Below, in pieces: positions 28,876 to 37,772 of a DNA stretch of 64,000 bases. The notes beneath the pieces are model-generated. The model saw nothing but the letters and a program-made list of their open reading frames with translations. It had not been told where the DNA came from and did not search any database. The stretch covers positions 59,413 to 123,412 of the forward strand of contig CADAKX010000005.1 in assembly GCA_902788605.1 (NCBI GenBank). Direction: 5' to 3'. Source of the DNA: an uncultured Prevotellaceae bacterium (GTDB lineage Bacteria; Bacteroidota; Bacteroidia; Bacteroidales; Bacteroidaceae). A program made the position numbers and the translations under genes. Each line of letters opens with the position of its first letter. Position 1 is the stretch's first letter.

Positions 28876-29650
28876 ATGATGAACAATGCAGAATTTTGGG
28901 CTTCAGTCCGAGACATTATTGCTAAGGGCTTTACCTCCGAAGGTCTGCTTAAACTAGATACTTATGCAGCAGAATTCATTAGCGGGCGGTTGGTATATCA
29001 ACGATTTTCACCGCAGGAACAGTATGGCTGCGCAGCGGGAGGTCATGCAAATGTGCCAATCTTCGCCAGCACTCAGCGACTACCAAAGAGAATGCGAATG
29101 CGGAGCGAAGCAGGAAATAGCCATAGAGGAATGGGCTAAGGCTACAGGACTTTGGACGGACAATGTAGACAAGCAACTGTCACAGACGTTAGGCGAACAG
29201 ATAGCAGAAGGTGGCGAGGCAAAAGTATATGATCATGGTGCTACATTAATCAAGTCCATCGGTCTCGACTATTTTATTCAGCCGATATATGCTCTTGACC
29301 GCATTGCCCTTCATAACACCTATTTCCCAGAGACACGTTTATTTGTTATTGGGTTTGGACGTGATAAAAATAACGAGTTCAAGATAATTGTCGAACAGCC
29401 ATTTATCAACGGTCAGCCCGTCTGTGATGCCGAAATCGCAGATTATATGAAACAAATGGGATTTGAATTAAAGAATCCTCGTAATTGGACCTATGCCACA
29501 CCAGACATTTATTTAAGTGATATGCATGATGAGAATATTATCCGTTCTGCAACTGGTTCCATCTTCGTTGTAGATTGCGACATTCGCATTAACACACCTG
29601 AATTACGAAACGGAGGCATAAGAACACTTACTACTAATATTCTATATTAA
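28876..29650 (+). pseudogene. Kinase-like protein (polyvalent-protein kinase type), frameshifted
   Basis: The first frame starts MMNNAEFWASVRDIIAKGF and loses sense after AAEFIS. The next frame carries on with GGWYINDFHRRNSMAAQ and continues to a natural end. Deleting one G from GGG near 28981-28985 joins them into one protein of about 257 residues. The C-terminal part has features of a degenerate protein-kinase fold: GGEAKVYDHG like a glycine loop, LSDMHDENII like a catalytic loop and FVVDCD like a DFG. It resembles the kinase domain found in polyvalent proteins of mobile elements (inference). A good promoter remains, so decay or error must be recent. Confidence 0.6.
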
Positions 29651-29725
29651 GCCTAGAAAAATCAGGGTTTCAGCGGGCATTTGATTCTTCTTACTTGTCA
29701 AGAAATATACCTATCCTCATAATCT

Positions 29726-29860
29726 CTACGTCATCGTACGATTAACCAAACGCTTGCCCTCCTGACGAACCTGTCGGAGATTCCGACATGTTGCTTCCTT
29801 CTCCAATTCCTCATCTTCATAGATGTTTTGGATGTGCTTTAATTTCTGATTATCATTCAT
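29726..29860 (-). CDS. Small ORF, 44 residues, charged
   Basis: This short frame begins MNDNQKLKHIQNIYEDEELEKE and ends in GKRLVNRTMT. It is helical and charged, with no membrane segment. A weak -7-like GATATTTG lies upstream on the minus strand. The predicted peptide looks like real coding sequence, but it could be a fragment of a larger decayed gene. The rest of 29651-30048 shows no gene. Confidence 0.3.
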   Translation of the reverse strand: MNDNQKLKHIQNIYEDEELEKEATCRNLRQVRQEGKRLVNRTMT

Positions 29861-30048
29861 AACAATCTTAATTCTGCAGTAAAATTAATACTTTTCTACT
29901 AATATAGTATGCAAATATCAATAATGTTACGTCTGGAGAAGAAGAATTTTTAAGATTCAAAATTTTACTCTATTATAATTATGATTTGATAAAGAACGAA
30001 GTCGGAGAAAGTAATTAGCTTCTCCGACCTCTCTATGTATCTATCTTT

Positions 30049-30708
30049 TTAAAGTTTTATCTTTTTGAAACGATTCATTTCTTCCTTGCATTTCTCTCGA
30101 TTCTTGCCATAAACCATTAAATACAGAGGATGATAGAATTTATTATTTTGAATGCCATCACATAAATATGAATTATTATTCTTGACAGCTTTAAAAATCT
30201 CTTCAGCGTTCTTCCTTAAAGTTGGATTCTTCCATATATATCCCCATCCAATATAAACGGGTGGAACTATATGATCAATATCATATTTAGTTGTAAATGC
30301 TAAATCTTCAACGATATTTCCCTTCAATCTATCTATTGCATTCCATAGATTTGCATCTCGAATATTAAACAAGTTAAATATTTGAATAACTCCACTCAAT
30401 TGTTTCCCATGTGCTTCGTAATATGCTTTAAACAGATTGATTACAGAGATCATAGTTCTGTCTACTGAAAATTCATACCATTCACAAGATAACGAAGTCC
30501 TTCTATCATCAAACGTTCTTAGTTTTTCGAGTACAACACTATCTTCAATTGACTTATTACTTGACTCAATAGAATCTGACGAACCAGGATTTTTCATAAA
30601 AATGGTTCCACGAATATCCCATGAGTCTCCAATTTGAATGATAGTTCTCCAACGATAATCTATACCATTTTCGCATTTATAATGCGTGTAAACCTTTATG
30701 TCTCTCAT
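30049..30708 (-). CDS. Hypothetical protein, 219 residues
   Basis: I do not recognise this protein with confidence. It has no signal or membrane segment and is AT-rich in base use compared with the housekeeping genes. The layout (IFMKNPGSSDS near 36, then a DDRR segment, VINLFKAYYEAHG, VIQIFNLFNIRDANLW) vaguely resembles DUF1643 proteins, which have a Leu-Asn-Pro-Ser opening and an FNLF-like second block. It lies 20 bases downstream of the BspA-like gene on the same strand, so it may share its transcript. Confidence 0.55.
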   Translation of the reverse strand: MRDIKVYTHYKCENGIDYRWRTIIQIGDSWDIRGTIFMKNPGSSDSIESSNKSIEDSVVLEKLRTFDDRRTSLSCEWYEFSVDRTMISVINLFKAYYEAHGKQLSGVIQIFNLFNIRDANLWNAIDRLKGNIVEDLAFTTKYDIDHIVPPVYIGWGYIWKNPTLRKNAEEIFKAVKNNNSYLCDGIQNNKFYHPLYLMVYGKNREKCKEEMNRFKKIKL

Positions 30709-30728
30709 ATTCTTAAGTCTTTATATTG

Positions 30729-32990
30729 TTACTTTATTATCACTTTAACACTCTGTTCTCCTATTTTGACGATAGCAATAGAGTTAGGTTGCATGTTGGT
30801 GTCAATTACTGCCTGTTCGTTTTTACTGATAGTTGAACCGACAAAAGTACCATTTGTATTATATACGCTTACATAAAATCCATTTTTTATGTTTTGTATA
30901 GTTAACAAGCCATCTTCAATCTTAATTTGTCTTGTCTCAGAAAACGGTTGTTTCATACCGCTTGGAGCACTTTCCTCAATGAAAACAAAATTATTCCAAC
31001 CATCTTTATTTTTATATTTATCAAATGTTCCATTAGGAACATATAACGTAGCATTGTAAAACGTGTTACTAGAAAAAGTATTGTTTGCAATAACAAATGG
31101 ATTTTCAATTTTTGAAATGACTTCTAGAATGTCGCAATCCAAGAAAGCTTGTTGTCCAATGGACGTCACACTACTGGGGATTTCAATGGAAGTTAGATTG
31201 CTGCAGCTGGAAAAAGCTGCATCGCCAATACTCGTCACATTGTTGGGGATGGTAACGGAGGTGAGGTCAGAGCAACCAGAGAAAGCATATCCACCAATAC
31301 TCGTCACACTATTTGGGATAACAAGATCCTTAATCTCTGTATTTTCATCACTATAGAGATGTTTCGCATTAAACAGAGGATTCGCATAAGAACCTTCGAA
31401 TCTAATACTACACCATGTAGCAAGGTCAGAAACGACAGCTTTTTTTAGCCCAGAGCAGTTTTCGAAAGCATTTTCTCCAATACTCTTCACGCTGGGTGGA
31501 ATGGTAACGGAGGCAAGGCTATGACAATATTGAAAAGCATATCCGCCAAGACTCGTCACGCTGTTGGGAATTGTGACGGAAGTAAGGCTATAACAATTCT
31601 GGAAAGCGCCATTACCAATACTCGTCACATTGTTGGGAATATTGACGGAGGTCAGACCAGAGCAACCTGAAAAAGCATAATTGCCAATGGTCGTCACGCT
31701 GTTTGGAATATTGACGGAGGTCAGACCAGAGCAATACTCGAAAATTCCATTACCAATACTCGTCACATTGTTGGGTATGGTGACGGAGGTAAGGCTAGAG
31801 CAACCAGAAAAAGCGTATCCACCAATGCCCGTCACACTGCTAGGAATAACCAAGTCTTGAATCTCTGTATTTTCATCACTATAGAGATGATGAGCATAAT
31901 ACAGAGGGTTACTACCGAATCTAATATTACACCATGCAGCAAGGTCAGAAACGATAACTTTTCTTAGCCCATAACAGCTTTCGAAAGCACACATACCAAT
32001 ACTCATCACGCTGGGTGGGATGGTGATGGAGGTAAGTCCTCTACAATCTGAGAAAGCATATTCACCAATGCTCGTCACGCTGTTGGGGATGGTGATAGTG
32101 GTAAGGCTTCGGCAGCCATGAAAGGCATTATTGCCGATGCTCGTCACGCCTTCACCAATAACATATTTTGTAACTTGGCGTCCAAAAATCCAACTTAATC
32201 CCTCGTCAGTTTGTTCCGTAGAAACTACTGAGTTGCTGTTGAGGGTTACAGTTGTAAGGTTAGAGCAGCCATCAAAAGCATATCCACCAATACTTTCCAC
32301 GCTGTTGGGGATGGTAATAGACGTAAGGCTTCGGCAGGAATAGAATGCGAACTCACCAATACTCGTCACGCTGTTGGGGATGGTGACGGAGTTGATGTTA
32401 GAGCAACCTTCGAAAGCATAATTGCCTATGCTCGTCACGCTGTTGGGGATGGTTATGGAGGTAAGGCTATGACAATAAATAAAAGTATATTCACCAATGC
32501 TCGTCACACTGTTGGGGATAACCAAGTCCTGAACCTCTGTATTTTCATCAATATAGAGATGTCTAGCATTATACAGAGGATTAGCATTTGAATCAGAAAA
32601 ATTTATATTACACCATGCAGCAATATCAGAAATAAATATTTTTTTTAGGCCTTTGCATTCATAGAAAGCAATCTTGCCAATACTTGTCACACTATTGGGG
32701 ATAGTAATAGACGTAAGGTCAGCGCAACCAGAGAAAGCATAATCACCAATACACGTCACCTTACGTGTTCTATTCATATAGGTAACTTCTTCAGGGATTA
32801 CTACGTTACCAATATATCTATCCTTATAATATTGGTAAGAAGTTCCACGGAAAGTAACTTCCAACTCCGTACCATCATTAGTGTAATTATAGTAAATGGT
32901 AACACCATCACCATTAGGAACTTCAATGTCGTGCGCATTTGCCAATAGTGGTAGCATCATAAAAATGGGGAATAATAGTTGTTTTTTCAT
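30729..32990 (-). CDS. BspA-like leucine-rich-repeat (LRR_5) surface protein
   Basis: This 753-residue secreted protein has a signal peptide (MKKQLLFPIFMMLPLLANA). A short beta domain follows, then more than twenty ~23-residue LRR_5 repeats of the type LTSVTIPNSVTSIG.YAFSGCS. Three longer interruptions contain the shared phrase W.NI.F...NPLYNA.HLY.DENTE, which itself looks duplicated. The last ~75 residues (YVSVYNTNGTFVGS, ending in VKVIIK) look like a type IX secretion sorting domain. The family includes Tannerella BspA, a surface adhesin. The near-identical repeats make the DNA prone to recombination, so the repeat number may vary between strains. Confidence 0.88.
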   Translation of the reverse strand: MKKQLLFPIFMMLPLLANAHDIEVPNGDGVTIYYNYTNDGTELEVTFRGTSYQYYKDRYIGNVVIPEEVTYMNRTRKVTCIGDYAFSGCADLTSITIPNSVTSIGKIAFYECKGLKKIFISDIAAWCNINFSDSNANPLYNARHLYIDENTEVQDLVIPNSVTSIGEYTFIYCHSLTSITIPNSVTSIGNYAFEGCSNINSVTIPNSVTSIGEFAFYSCRSLTSITIPNSVESIGGYAFDGCSNLTTVTLNSNSVVSTEQTDEGLSWIFGRQVTKYVIGEGVTSIGNNAFHGCRSLTTITIPNSVTSIGEYAFSDCRGLTSITIPPSVMSIGMCAFESCYGLRKVIVSDLAAWCNIRFGSNPLYYAHHLYSDENTEIQDLVIPSSVTGIGGYAFSGCSSLTSVTIPNNVTSIGNGIFEYCSGLTSVNIPNSVTTIGNYAFSGCSGLTSVNIPNNVTSIGNGAFQNCYSLTSVTIPNSVTSLGGYAFQYCHSLASVTIPPSVKSIGENAFENCSGLKKAVVSDLATWCSIRFEGSYANPLFNAKHLYSDENTEIKDLVIPNSVTSIGGYAFSGCSDLTSVTIPNNVTSIGDAAFSSCSNLTSIEIPSSVTSIGQQAFLDCDILEVISKIENPFVIANNTFSSNTFYNATLYVPNGTFDKYKNKDGWNNFVFIEESAPSGMKQPFSETRQIKIEDGLLTIQNIKNGFYVSVYNTNGTFVGSTISKNEQAVIDTNMQPNSIAIVKIGEQSVKVIIK

Positions 32991-33140
32991 GTCTTTATAG
33001 TTTTAAGTTTATATAGTTTACTCCATATTCAGAAATTAGTGATTTTTTGTTTGGGGCAAAATAGAGGAATTAAAGACTGTTCCTGTATTCTTTAAGTTCT
33101 TCTTGAATATTCATAGTCACAAACGCCAAATAATTCCAAA

Positions 33141-33725
33141 TCATTCATCATTTTCCCGAGTTATACGTTTGGCTTCCTTTTCCGCCTCTTTAGCTTTACG
33201 TTTAGCTTCTTTTTCTGCTTCTTTAGCTTTACGTTTAGCATCTTTCTCCATTTGTTTTTGGCGTTTACGTTCTTCTTTCTGTTGTTTCTTTAGTAGTTTT
33301 TGATCTTCTGGTGTTAATTCATTGTCTATTTCTGAGTTATAGTAATCATTGATTACCTCATTAGAATAACTTTCTTCTAGTGTTTCTTCTTGCACTATGG
33401 ATTTATCATCATTTTCATCAATTGTGGTCTGAGTCTCTATTGCTTCTGATTCTTCTAGTTGTGAGTATTTATTCACCAACTTATTCATATCGATGTTATC
33501 GACATCTTCTTCATTATGATTCTGAATCTCAGAATTAACAACTTTTTCTTGTGAAGTTGATGAGTTTTTTTTATCATCATTACATGTGCTCACAATTCCG
33601 CCAATCAGGAATATAAGAAGGGCAACTACGCCTAAACAACCTTTATTATACTTATATTGTTTGTATTCCTCGTCATTATAAATATGTAGGTTTCCTTCAT
33701 TGTCTCTAATATGATGTCGTGCCAT
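33141..33725 (-). CDS. Hypothetical membrane-anchored protein with charged repeat tail
   Basis: This protein has 194 residues. A short polar N-terminus (MARHHIRDNEGNLHIYND) is followed by one membrane helix (about 31-47, GVVALLIFLIGGIV), a long acidic stretch, and a lysine- and glutamate-rich C-terminal coiled coil. The C-terminus contains near-perfect tandem copies of KRKAKEAEKEA, which are also repeated at DNA level (about 33160-33240). No family was recognised. The spacer to the BspA-like gene (33001-33140) holds no gene that I can support. Confidence 0.55.
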   Translation of the reverse strand: MARHHIRDNEGNLHIYNDEEYKQYKYNKGCLGVVALLIFLIGGIVSTCNDDKKNSSTSQEKVVNSEIQNHNEEDVDNIDMNKLVNKYSQLEESEAIETQTTIDENDDKSIVQEETLEESYSNEVINDYYNSEIDNELTPEDQKLLKKQQKEERKRQKQMEKDAKRKAKEAEKEAKRKAKEAEKEAKRITRENDE

Positions 33726-34111
33726 AATGTAATTATTAGGTTAATATTGATGTTTTAGATTATATACAAAAAGAAAACGTGGACAATTTACTTCGTCTAC
33801 GTTTCCAAGGTATCGGCAAACACCTATATTGCTTAAACGAGTAAATGCCCACGCCAAACGGCGTGAACTCCTACTTCTGTTCTTGCAATATTTTGAAATT
33901 TTGCCGATTTCTGGAAACAAGAATCTAAAAGTGGATATTCATCCTATATGTCCTTTTCAATTATATCTTTCTTCAGCCCATAGGCATTTCGGTTTTAAAG
34001 ATTATACATTGTAATACAAAAAGATTTCAATAATAGCAAGAAATGGGCATTTTTTTACGAAGCCTGTGATATTTATTCCTTAATATTATAAGATTTGTAT
34101 TTGTTTTTTTA
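33726..34111. other. AT-rich spacer without recognisable gene
   Basis: No promoter-gene pair or convincing protein is visible. A 61-codon open frame at 33829-34014 lacks family features and start signals. The segment leads into the 22-bp repeat array. Confidence 0.5.
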
Positions 34112-34265
34112 GAGAAACGACGTATCTTAGGTAGCGAAACGGCATATTTAAGGCCACGAAATGGCATATCTATGGTCACGAAACGGCATATTACTGATGG
34201 AGAAACGACGTTTCTCTGGTGGTAAAACGACGTATCTCTAGTGGCAAAACGACGTATCTCTGATA
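34112..34265. repeat. 22-bp repeat family, locus B (7 units)
   Basis: Seven consecutive units of exactly 22 bases start at 34112, 34134, 34156, 34178, 34200, 34222 and 34244. Most share (G)AAACGACGTATCTC or the variant CGAAACGGCATATT. Read in reverse, the last unit gives TATCAGAGATACGTCGTTTT, matching loci A and C. There are no unique spacers, so it is not a CRISPR array. It lies immediately outside the left inverted repeat of the VirE unit. Confidence 0.85.
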
Positions 34266-34288
34266 AAAGGAAAAATGGACGCGGAGGG

Positions 34289-34403
34289 TAACACCTAACT
34301 CCAATCGCAGGAAACGCCCTGTGGCAATGGGTTTGAGGCGAGGTAGGTGTTTGTTAAACAGGTACCTAACAGGTACCTAACACCTACCTATCACCTACCT
34401 GTT
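34289..34403. repeat. Left ~113-bp inverted repeat of the VirE unit
   Basis: This segment begins TAACACCTAACT and contains GAAACGCCCTGT, GGGTTTGAGGCGAGGTAGG and a set of ACCTACC/ACCTAAC repeats. It matches the reverse complement of 35857-35968 over its whole length without gaps, at roughly 85-90 % identity by eye. It is therefore a long terminal-type inverted repeat around the VirE gene. Confidence 0.85.
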
Positions 34404-34416
34404 GTACAAAATAATC

Positions 34417-34480
34417 CCGTCCGTAGGCCACGGACTGACAGTCCGCAGGCGTCGGACTGCGAGTTCGCTAACGACGGACT
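34417..34480. repeat. GTCCG hairpin cluster
   Basis: Two stem-loops follow each other: GTCCGT/ACGGAC around AGGCC, and CAGTCCG/CGGACTG around a seven-base loop. A third partial GTTCGC/GACGGAC copy follows. They lie between the inverted repeat and the promoter of the VirE gene and may regulate or terminate transcription. Confidence 0.5.
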
Positions 34481-34564
34481 TTTTACTGCCCCACAAGGCG
34501 CTGGATTTTTTTGCGAAATGAAGTGTTAAAAGCCAAAATAAATTGCAAATAAATTGGCGAAAGT

Positions 34565-34634
34565 CTTGCAAAGCGGCCATTTTTTTTGTATCTTTGCACT
34601 TGCATTTGAAACTCAAGTTTTGAAACTCAAGTGC
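34565..34634 (+). promoter_or_regulatory. Promoter and operator-like repeats of the VirE gene
   Basis: TTG (34565-34567) lies 21 bases before TAtcTTTG (34589-34596). Directly after it, two copies of TTTGAAACTCAAG are enclosed by GCACTTG and its inverse CAAGTGC. This symmetrical arrangement at the transcription start suggests a repressor site. Confidence 0.5.
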
Positions 34635-34703
34635 AATGAGAAAGGATAACCTGAGACAGGCGACCTTTAACCATTTAATTTTTTACAAATCTATATCTAT
34701 TAC

Positions 34704-35850
34704 ATGAAGAAAGAACTACTCATTAACGGTGGGGCTCTCAATGCTCCTGTCTTCTCTGCGCTCGCCGCAGAACAGTTTCTAACCGAGAACTACAGCTTCC
34801 GTCGCAACCTGCTGAACGGCAAGGTGGAGTTCGCCACGAAGTCGTCTGATGGTCAGACCTCGGACTATCGTCCGCTGACTCAGGAGGCCCTGAACAGCAT
34901 CATCCTGCGTGCCAAGCGCGAGGATATCTGCGAGGGCAGCAATCCCAAGACGGATATCGTGGAATATATCCATTCAGAAGAGGTATGCGCGTATAACCCT
35001 ATCCGCGAATACCTGGACAACCTGCCACAGTGGGACGGACAGAACCATGTGGCTCAGCTTTTCTCTCGCCTGCCTGGCATCAGCTCTGAGCAGTTGGCGT
35101 TCCTCTGCGTCTGGATTCGCTCGACGGTGGCCCACTGGCTCCAGATGGACACCCTGCATGGCAATGAGATTGTGCCTACGCTCATTGGTGCCCAGGGATG
35201 TGGTAAGACGACGTTCTTCAAGCGCCTGTTGCCTGTCCACCTGCGCCAGTATTTTCTGGACCATCTGAACCTATCGAACAAGTTCGACAAGGAGATGGCC
35301 CTGACGAACAACCTGCTGGTGTGTCTGGACGAGTTGGAGACCTATCTATGGCTGTGCGCAGGAGGACCGTGCCCGCTTTGCCTCGTTTGTATCGACGACA
35401 AACAATCCACATCCGCTGTCGGATACCACGGGTAGTCGTCGTTATATCTGCCTGCAGATTCCTCAGGGCCAGTATATCGACAACTCAGGCGAGATTGACT
35501 ACGAGCAGCTCTATGCACAGGTGGTCTATGAACTGAGGGAGCAGAAGGCGCCCTATTGGTTTAACAACGACGAGGTGGCTCGCATCCAAGAGCTGAATCT
35601 GGGTTATATGGAACAGAAAGATATCGCCGAGATTGTTGAAGTCTGTTTTCGCAAGCCTCACGAAGGCGAGTCCACTAGATCCATGAATAGCAAGGAGATG
35701 ATTCAGGTGATGCGCAACCAATACCCCACCCTGAAATTCAATCAGAGCACCAAGATACATCTGGGATTGGCTTTGAAGGAGTTGGGCTATGAGCACACCA
35801 CGCGTGGAAACGTGCCTTTCTATAAGGTTGTGCCGATAAAGGTTGCATAA
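34704..35850 (+). pseudogene. VirE-type primase/helicase gene, internally deleted
   Basis: The N-terminal part (MKKELLINGG...) contains a VirE/DUF3987-type ATPase core with Walker A IGAQGCGKTTFFKR and Walker B-like LLVCLDELE. The frame then derails at CTATCTAT (about 35343-35350). The correct continuation, EDRARFASFVSTTNNPHPLSDTTGSRRYICL to the stop at 35850, is in another frame and includes the sensor-like STTNNPHP and a C-terminal DUF3874-like part. Between the two, an expected stretch of about 20 codons is missing, so a deletion with frame change has occurred, perhaps between CTAT repeats. Intact relatives are replication-type proteins of Bacteroidetes mobile elements. The gene is framed by long inverted repeats. 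Confidence 0.8.
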
Positions 35851-35856
35851 TTCAAG

Positions 35857-35968
35857 AGGTAGGTGTGAGGTAGGTGTTAGGTACCTGTTGGTTACCTGTT
35901 TGGTAAACACCTACCTCGCCTCAAACCCTTTGCTACAGGGCGTTTCAGGCCTATTGAGTTAGGTGTTA
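35857..35968. repeat. Right ~113-bp inverted repeat of the VirE unit
   Basis: This is the reverse-complement partner of 34289-34403. It starts seven bases after the VirE stop with GAGGTAGGTGTGAGG and ends in TTAGGTGTTAC. A 16-bp palindrome (ATGGTGA-AA-TCACCAT, 35976-35991) lies just outside. Confidence 0.85.
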
Positions 35969-36003
35969 CAGAAAAATGGTGAAATCACCATCACACAGAA
36001 ATT

Positions 36004-37755
36004 TTATGGCTTCATAACCTCATCATAGTCGGTGGTGTTCTGAACGATTCGCTTGCCACAATGGTATTGATTGCTTAAAACGTCCTTTTTGGGCTCGTAG
36101 AACGACGAATGGATGTTGGACAGGCCCATTAACAGTTGGGGTACGTTGTCGCTTGAGAACGGCCTTAAAATGGCTCTGCGGATGTTTTGCATGATGTTGG
36201 GGTGACGTTGTATGAATTGGTCTGAGCACCAAAGCACCATGGGAATCTCATATTGGTATTTCAACGCCTGCTTCTGCTTGACAGGTTCGTGGGTGCGTCC
36301 CACCACGTCGCGATAGTCGTAAACCTCGTCTCCGTGGTCAGAAAGGTAAAGGATCACCGCATTTCTCTGACGGTAATACTGGATGATGTTGCCGATGACG
36401 TGGTCGTTGTAGCGTGTGGCATTGTCGTATTCGGCAATATACTGTCGCTGATAGTCGTTCAGGTCGTTGCGCTGGATGCTGTCGGCAGTATAGATGGCGT
36501 TCTCGTCATTTTCAGGATAGCGCCAAATGGGTGCTGTGTGCTGGCCCATGAGGTGGAAGACGGTCAATGTGGAGCCTGGCTTTCGCTTGACTGTGAGCGC
36601 TGTATCGACCAACTGCTGGTCGTAGTCGAAGGGTGCGTTGTTCAGATGATGATAGGTGGACTCCACCATCTTCTTGCCATAGAGCAGGGAATTGTTGGAG
36701 AAATCGTGGAAAAGCACGTTGTTCTCGGACTTCTGGTTGTCCCACATGGCGACGTCGAACCCAGCCTTTCGGAAGATAGTCATCACCAAAGGATGTTCGT
36801 CCCATGACTGATGGAGGCTGATGCTGTTGGTGGAAAGCATGTTTTTCACGGCCAATGTGGTCATGTTGTAGGGCGAAATGGCGTCCTGGAAGACGAAGAG
36901 ATTGCCCCGTTTCTGCTGTTCGCGCATCGTGGGCGTCGTATCCAGATAATAGCCATAGATGGAGGCGTGGTATTTGTTGTACGACTCGCCAATGATGAGG
37001 ACCACGTCAAGTGTATCTTTTTCGTCGCGGGTGACCACAGACTGAAAGACCTTTTCGGATGCTTCCCATGCTGCATCGTTCTCGTGGTTGGTCAGGTGCA
37101 GATGATAGCAGGAATAAAGCAGGTTGGCGGGTGTATTCTCTATGCAATAGAAAGCCTTGCCCTCGTACCACGCCTGCAGTTGCGACTGGGTGGACGCAAA
37201 GAACATCATGATGACCAGAACCGCCTGCCAGACACCCACAGCGAGCCAGAGGATGAAGGGGAAAAGCATGAGTCGTGGTCGCTTGATGGTGATGCTGCGA
37301 CCCATCTTCTCGCCTATCACAATGAGGCCTACGGACAACAGGGTGAGACCATAGGTGACGATGCTGGGTGTAGAGAGGGCGTAGGTGGAAAGGAATTCTG
37401 AGCTCTCGTTGCTGTTGGTCTCGTGGATCAGCAACAGTATCCACGGACTTATCATCGTGTCGAAATTCAGCGTGAGAAAGATGTTGATGGCAAAGAGCGA
37501 GACGGTTGCCATATAGATCAGGCCCCTGACGATGCGCCACTTGATGAAGCAGCAGGCCCAGGCCATGAGTGTCGGCATTGCCGTGATGAAAAGCAGCCAG
37601 CCAACAAGTCGGCTCAAGGGATAGTATTCGCCATAGATATTCCAGCAATAGAGCCATCCAGGCACAGAGAACAGCAACGTAAGCAAAAGAAACATGAGTG
37701 GTCTCTTACTGACGGGGTCCAGGATGAAATGCTGCAGTCGGTTCATACTATTCAT
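36004..37755 (-). CDS. Phosphoethanolamine transferase-like sulfatase-fold membrane enzyme
   Basis: This is an inner-membrane enzyme of the EptA/OpgE type, expected to add phosphoethanolamine (or a similar group) to lipid A or a surface glycan on the periplasmic side. From the ATG at 37755, five N-terminal membrane helices (about 20-190) precede a sulfatase-fold domain with VVLIIGESYNKYHASIYGY (nucleophile region) and the metal site YLSDHGDEVYD. The longer upstream frame would read back into porZ and was rejected. It lies 17 bases after porZ in the leuS operon; lipid A changes and PorZ (A-LPS delivery) may be functionally linked (inference). Confidence 0.85.
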   Translation of the reverse strand: MNSMNRLQHFILDPVSKRPLMFLLLTLLFSVPGWLYCWNIYGEYYPLSRLVGWLLFITAMPTLMAWACCFIKWRIVRGLIYMATVSLFAINIFLTLNFDTMISPWILLLIHETNSNESSEFLSTYALSTPSIVTYGLTLLSVGLIVIGEKMGRSITIKRPRLMLFPFILWLAVGVWQAVLVIMMFFASTQSQLQAWYEGKAFYCIENTPANLLYSCYHLHLTNHENDAAWEASEKVFQSVVTRDEKDTLDVVLIIGESYNKYHASIYGYYLDTTPTMREQQKRGNLFVFQDAISPYNMTTLAVKNMLSTNSISLHQSWDEHPLVMTIFRKAGFDVAMWDNQKSENNVLFHDFSNNSLLYGKKMVESTYHHLNNAPFDYDQQLVDTALTVKRKPGSTLTVFHLMGQHTAPIWRYPENDENAIYTADSIQRNDLNDYQRQYIAEYDNATRYNDHVIGNIIQYYRQRNAVILYLSDHGDEVYDYRDVVGRTHEPVKQKQALKYQYEIPMVLWCSDQFIQRHPNIMQNIRRAILRPFSSDNVPQLLMGLSNIHSSFYEPKKDVLSNQYHCGKRIVQNTTDYDEVMKP

Positions 37756-37772
37756 CCTATTCTTTTCATATT

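Noticed and set aside
33829-34014. 61-codon ORF
   Set aside because: No start signal, no family features, AT-rich spacer; probably chance.
34112-34265. CRISPR array
   Set aside because: The 22-bp units abut each other without unique spacers, and no cas gene is present.
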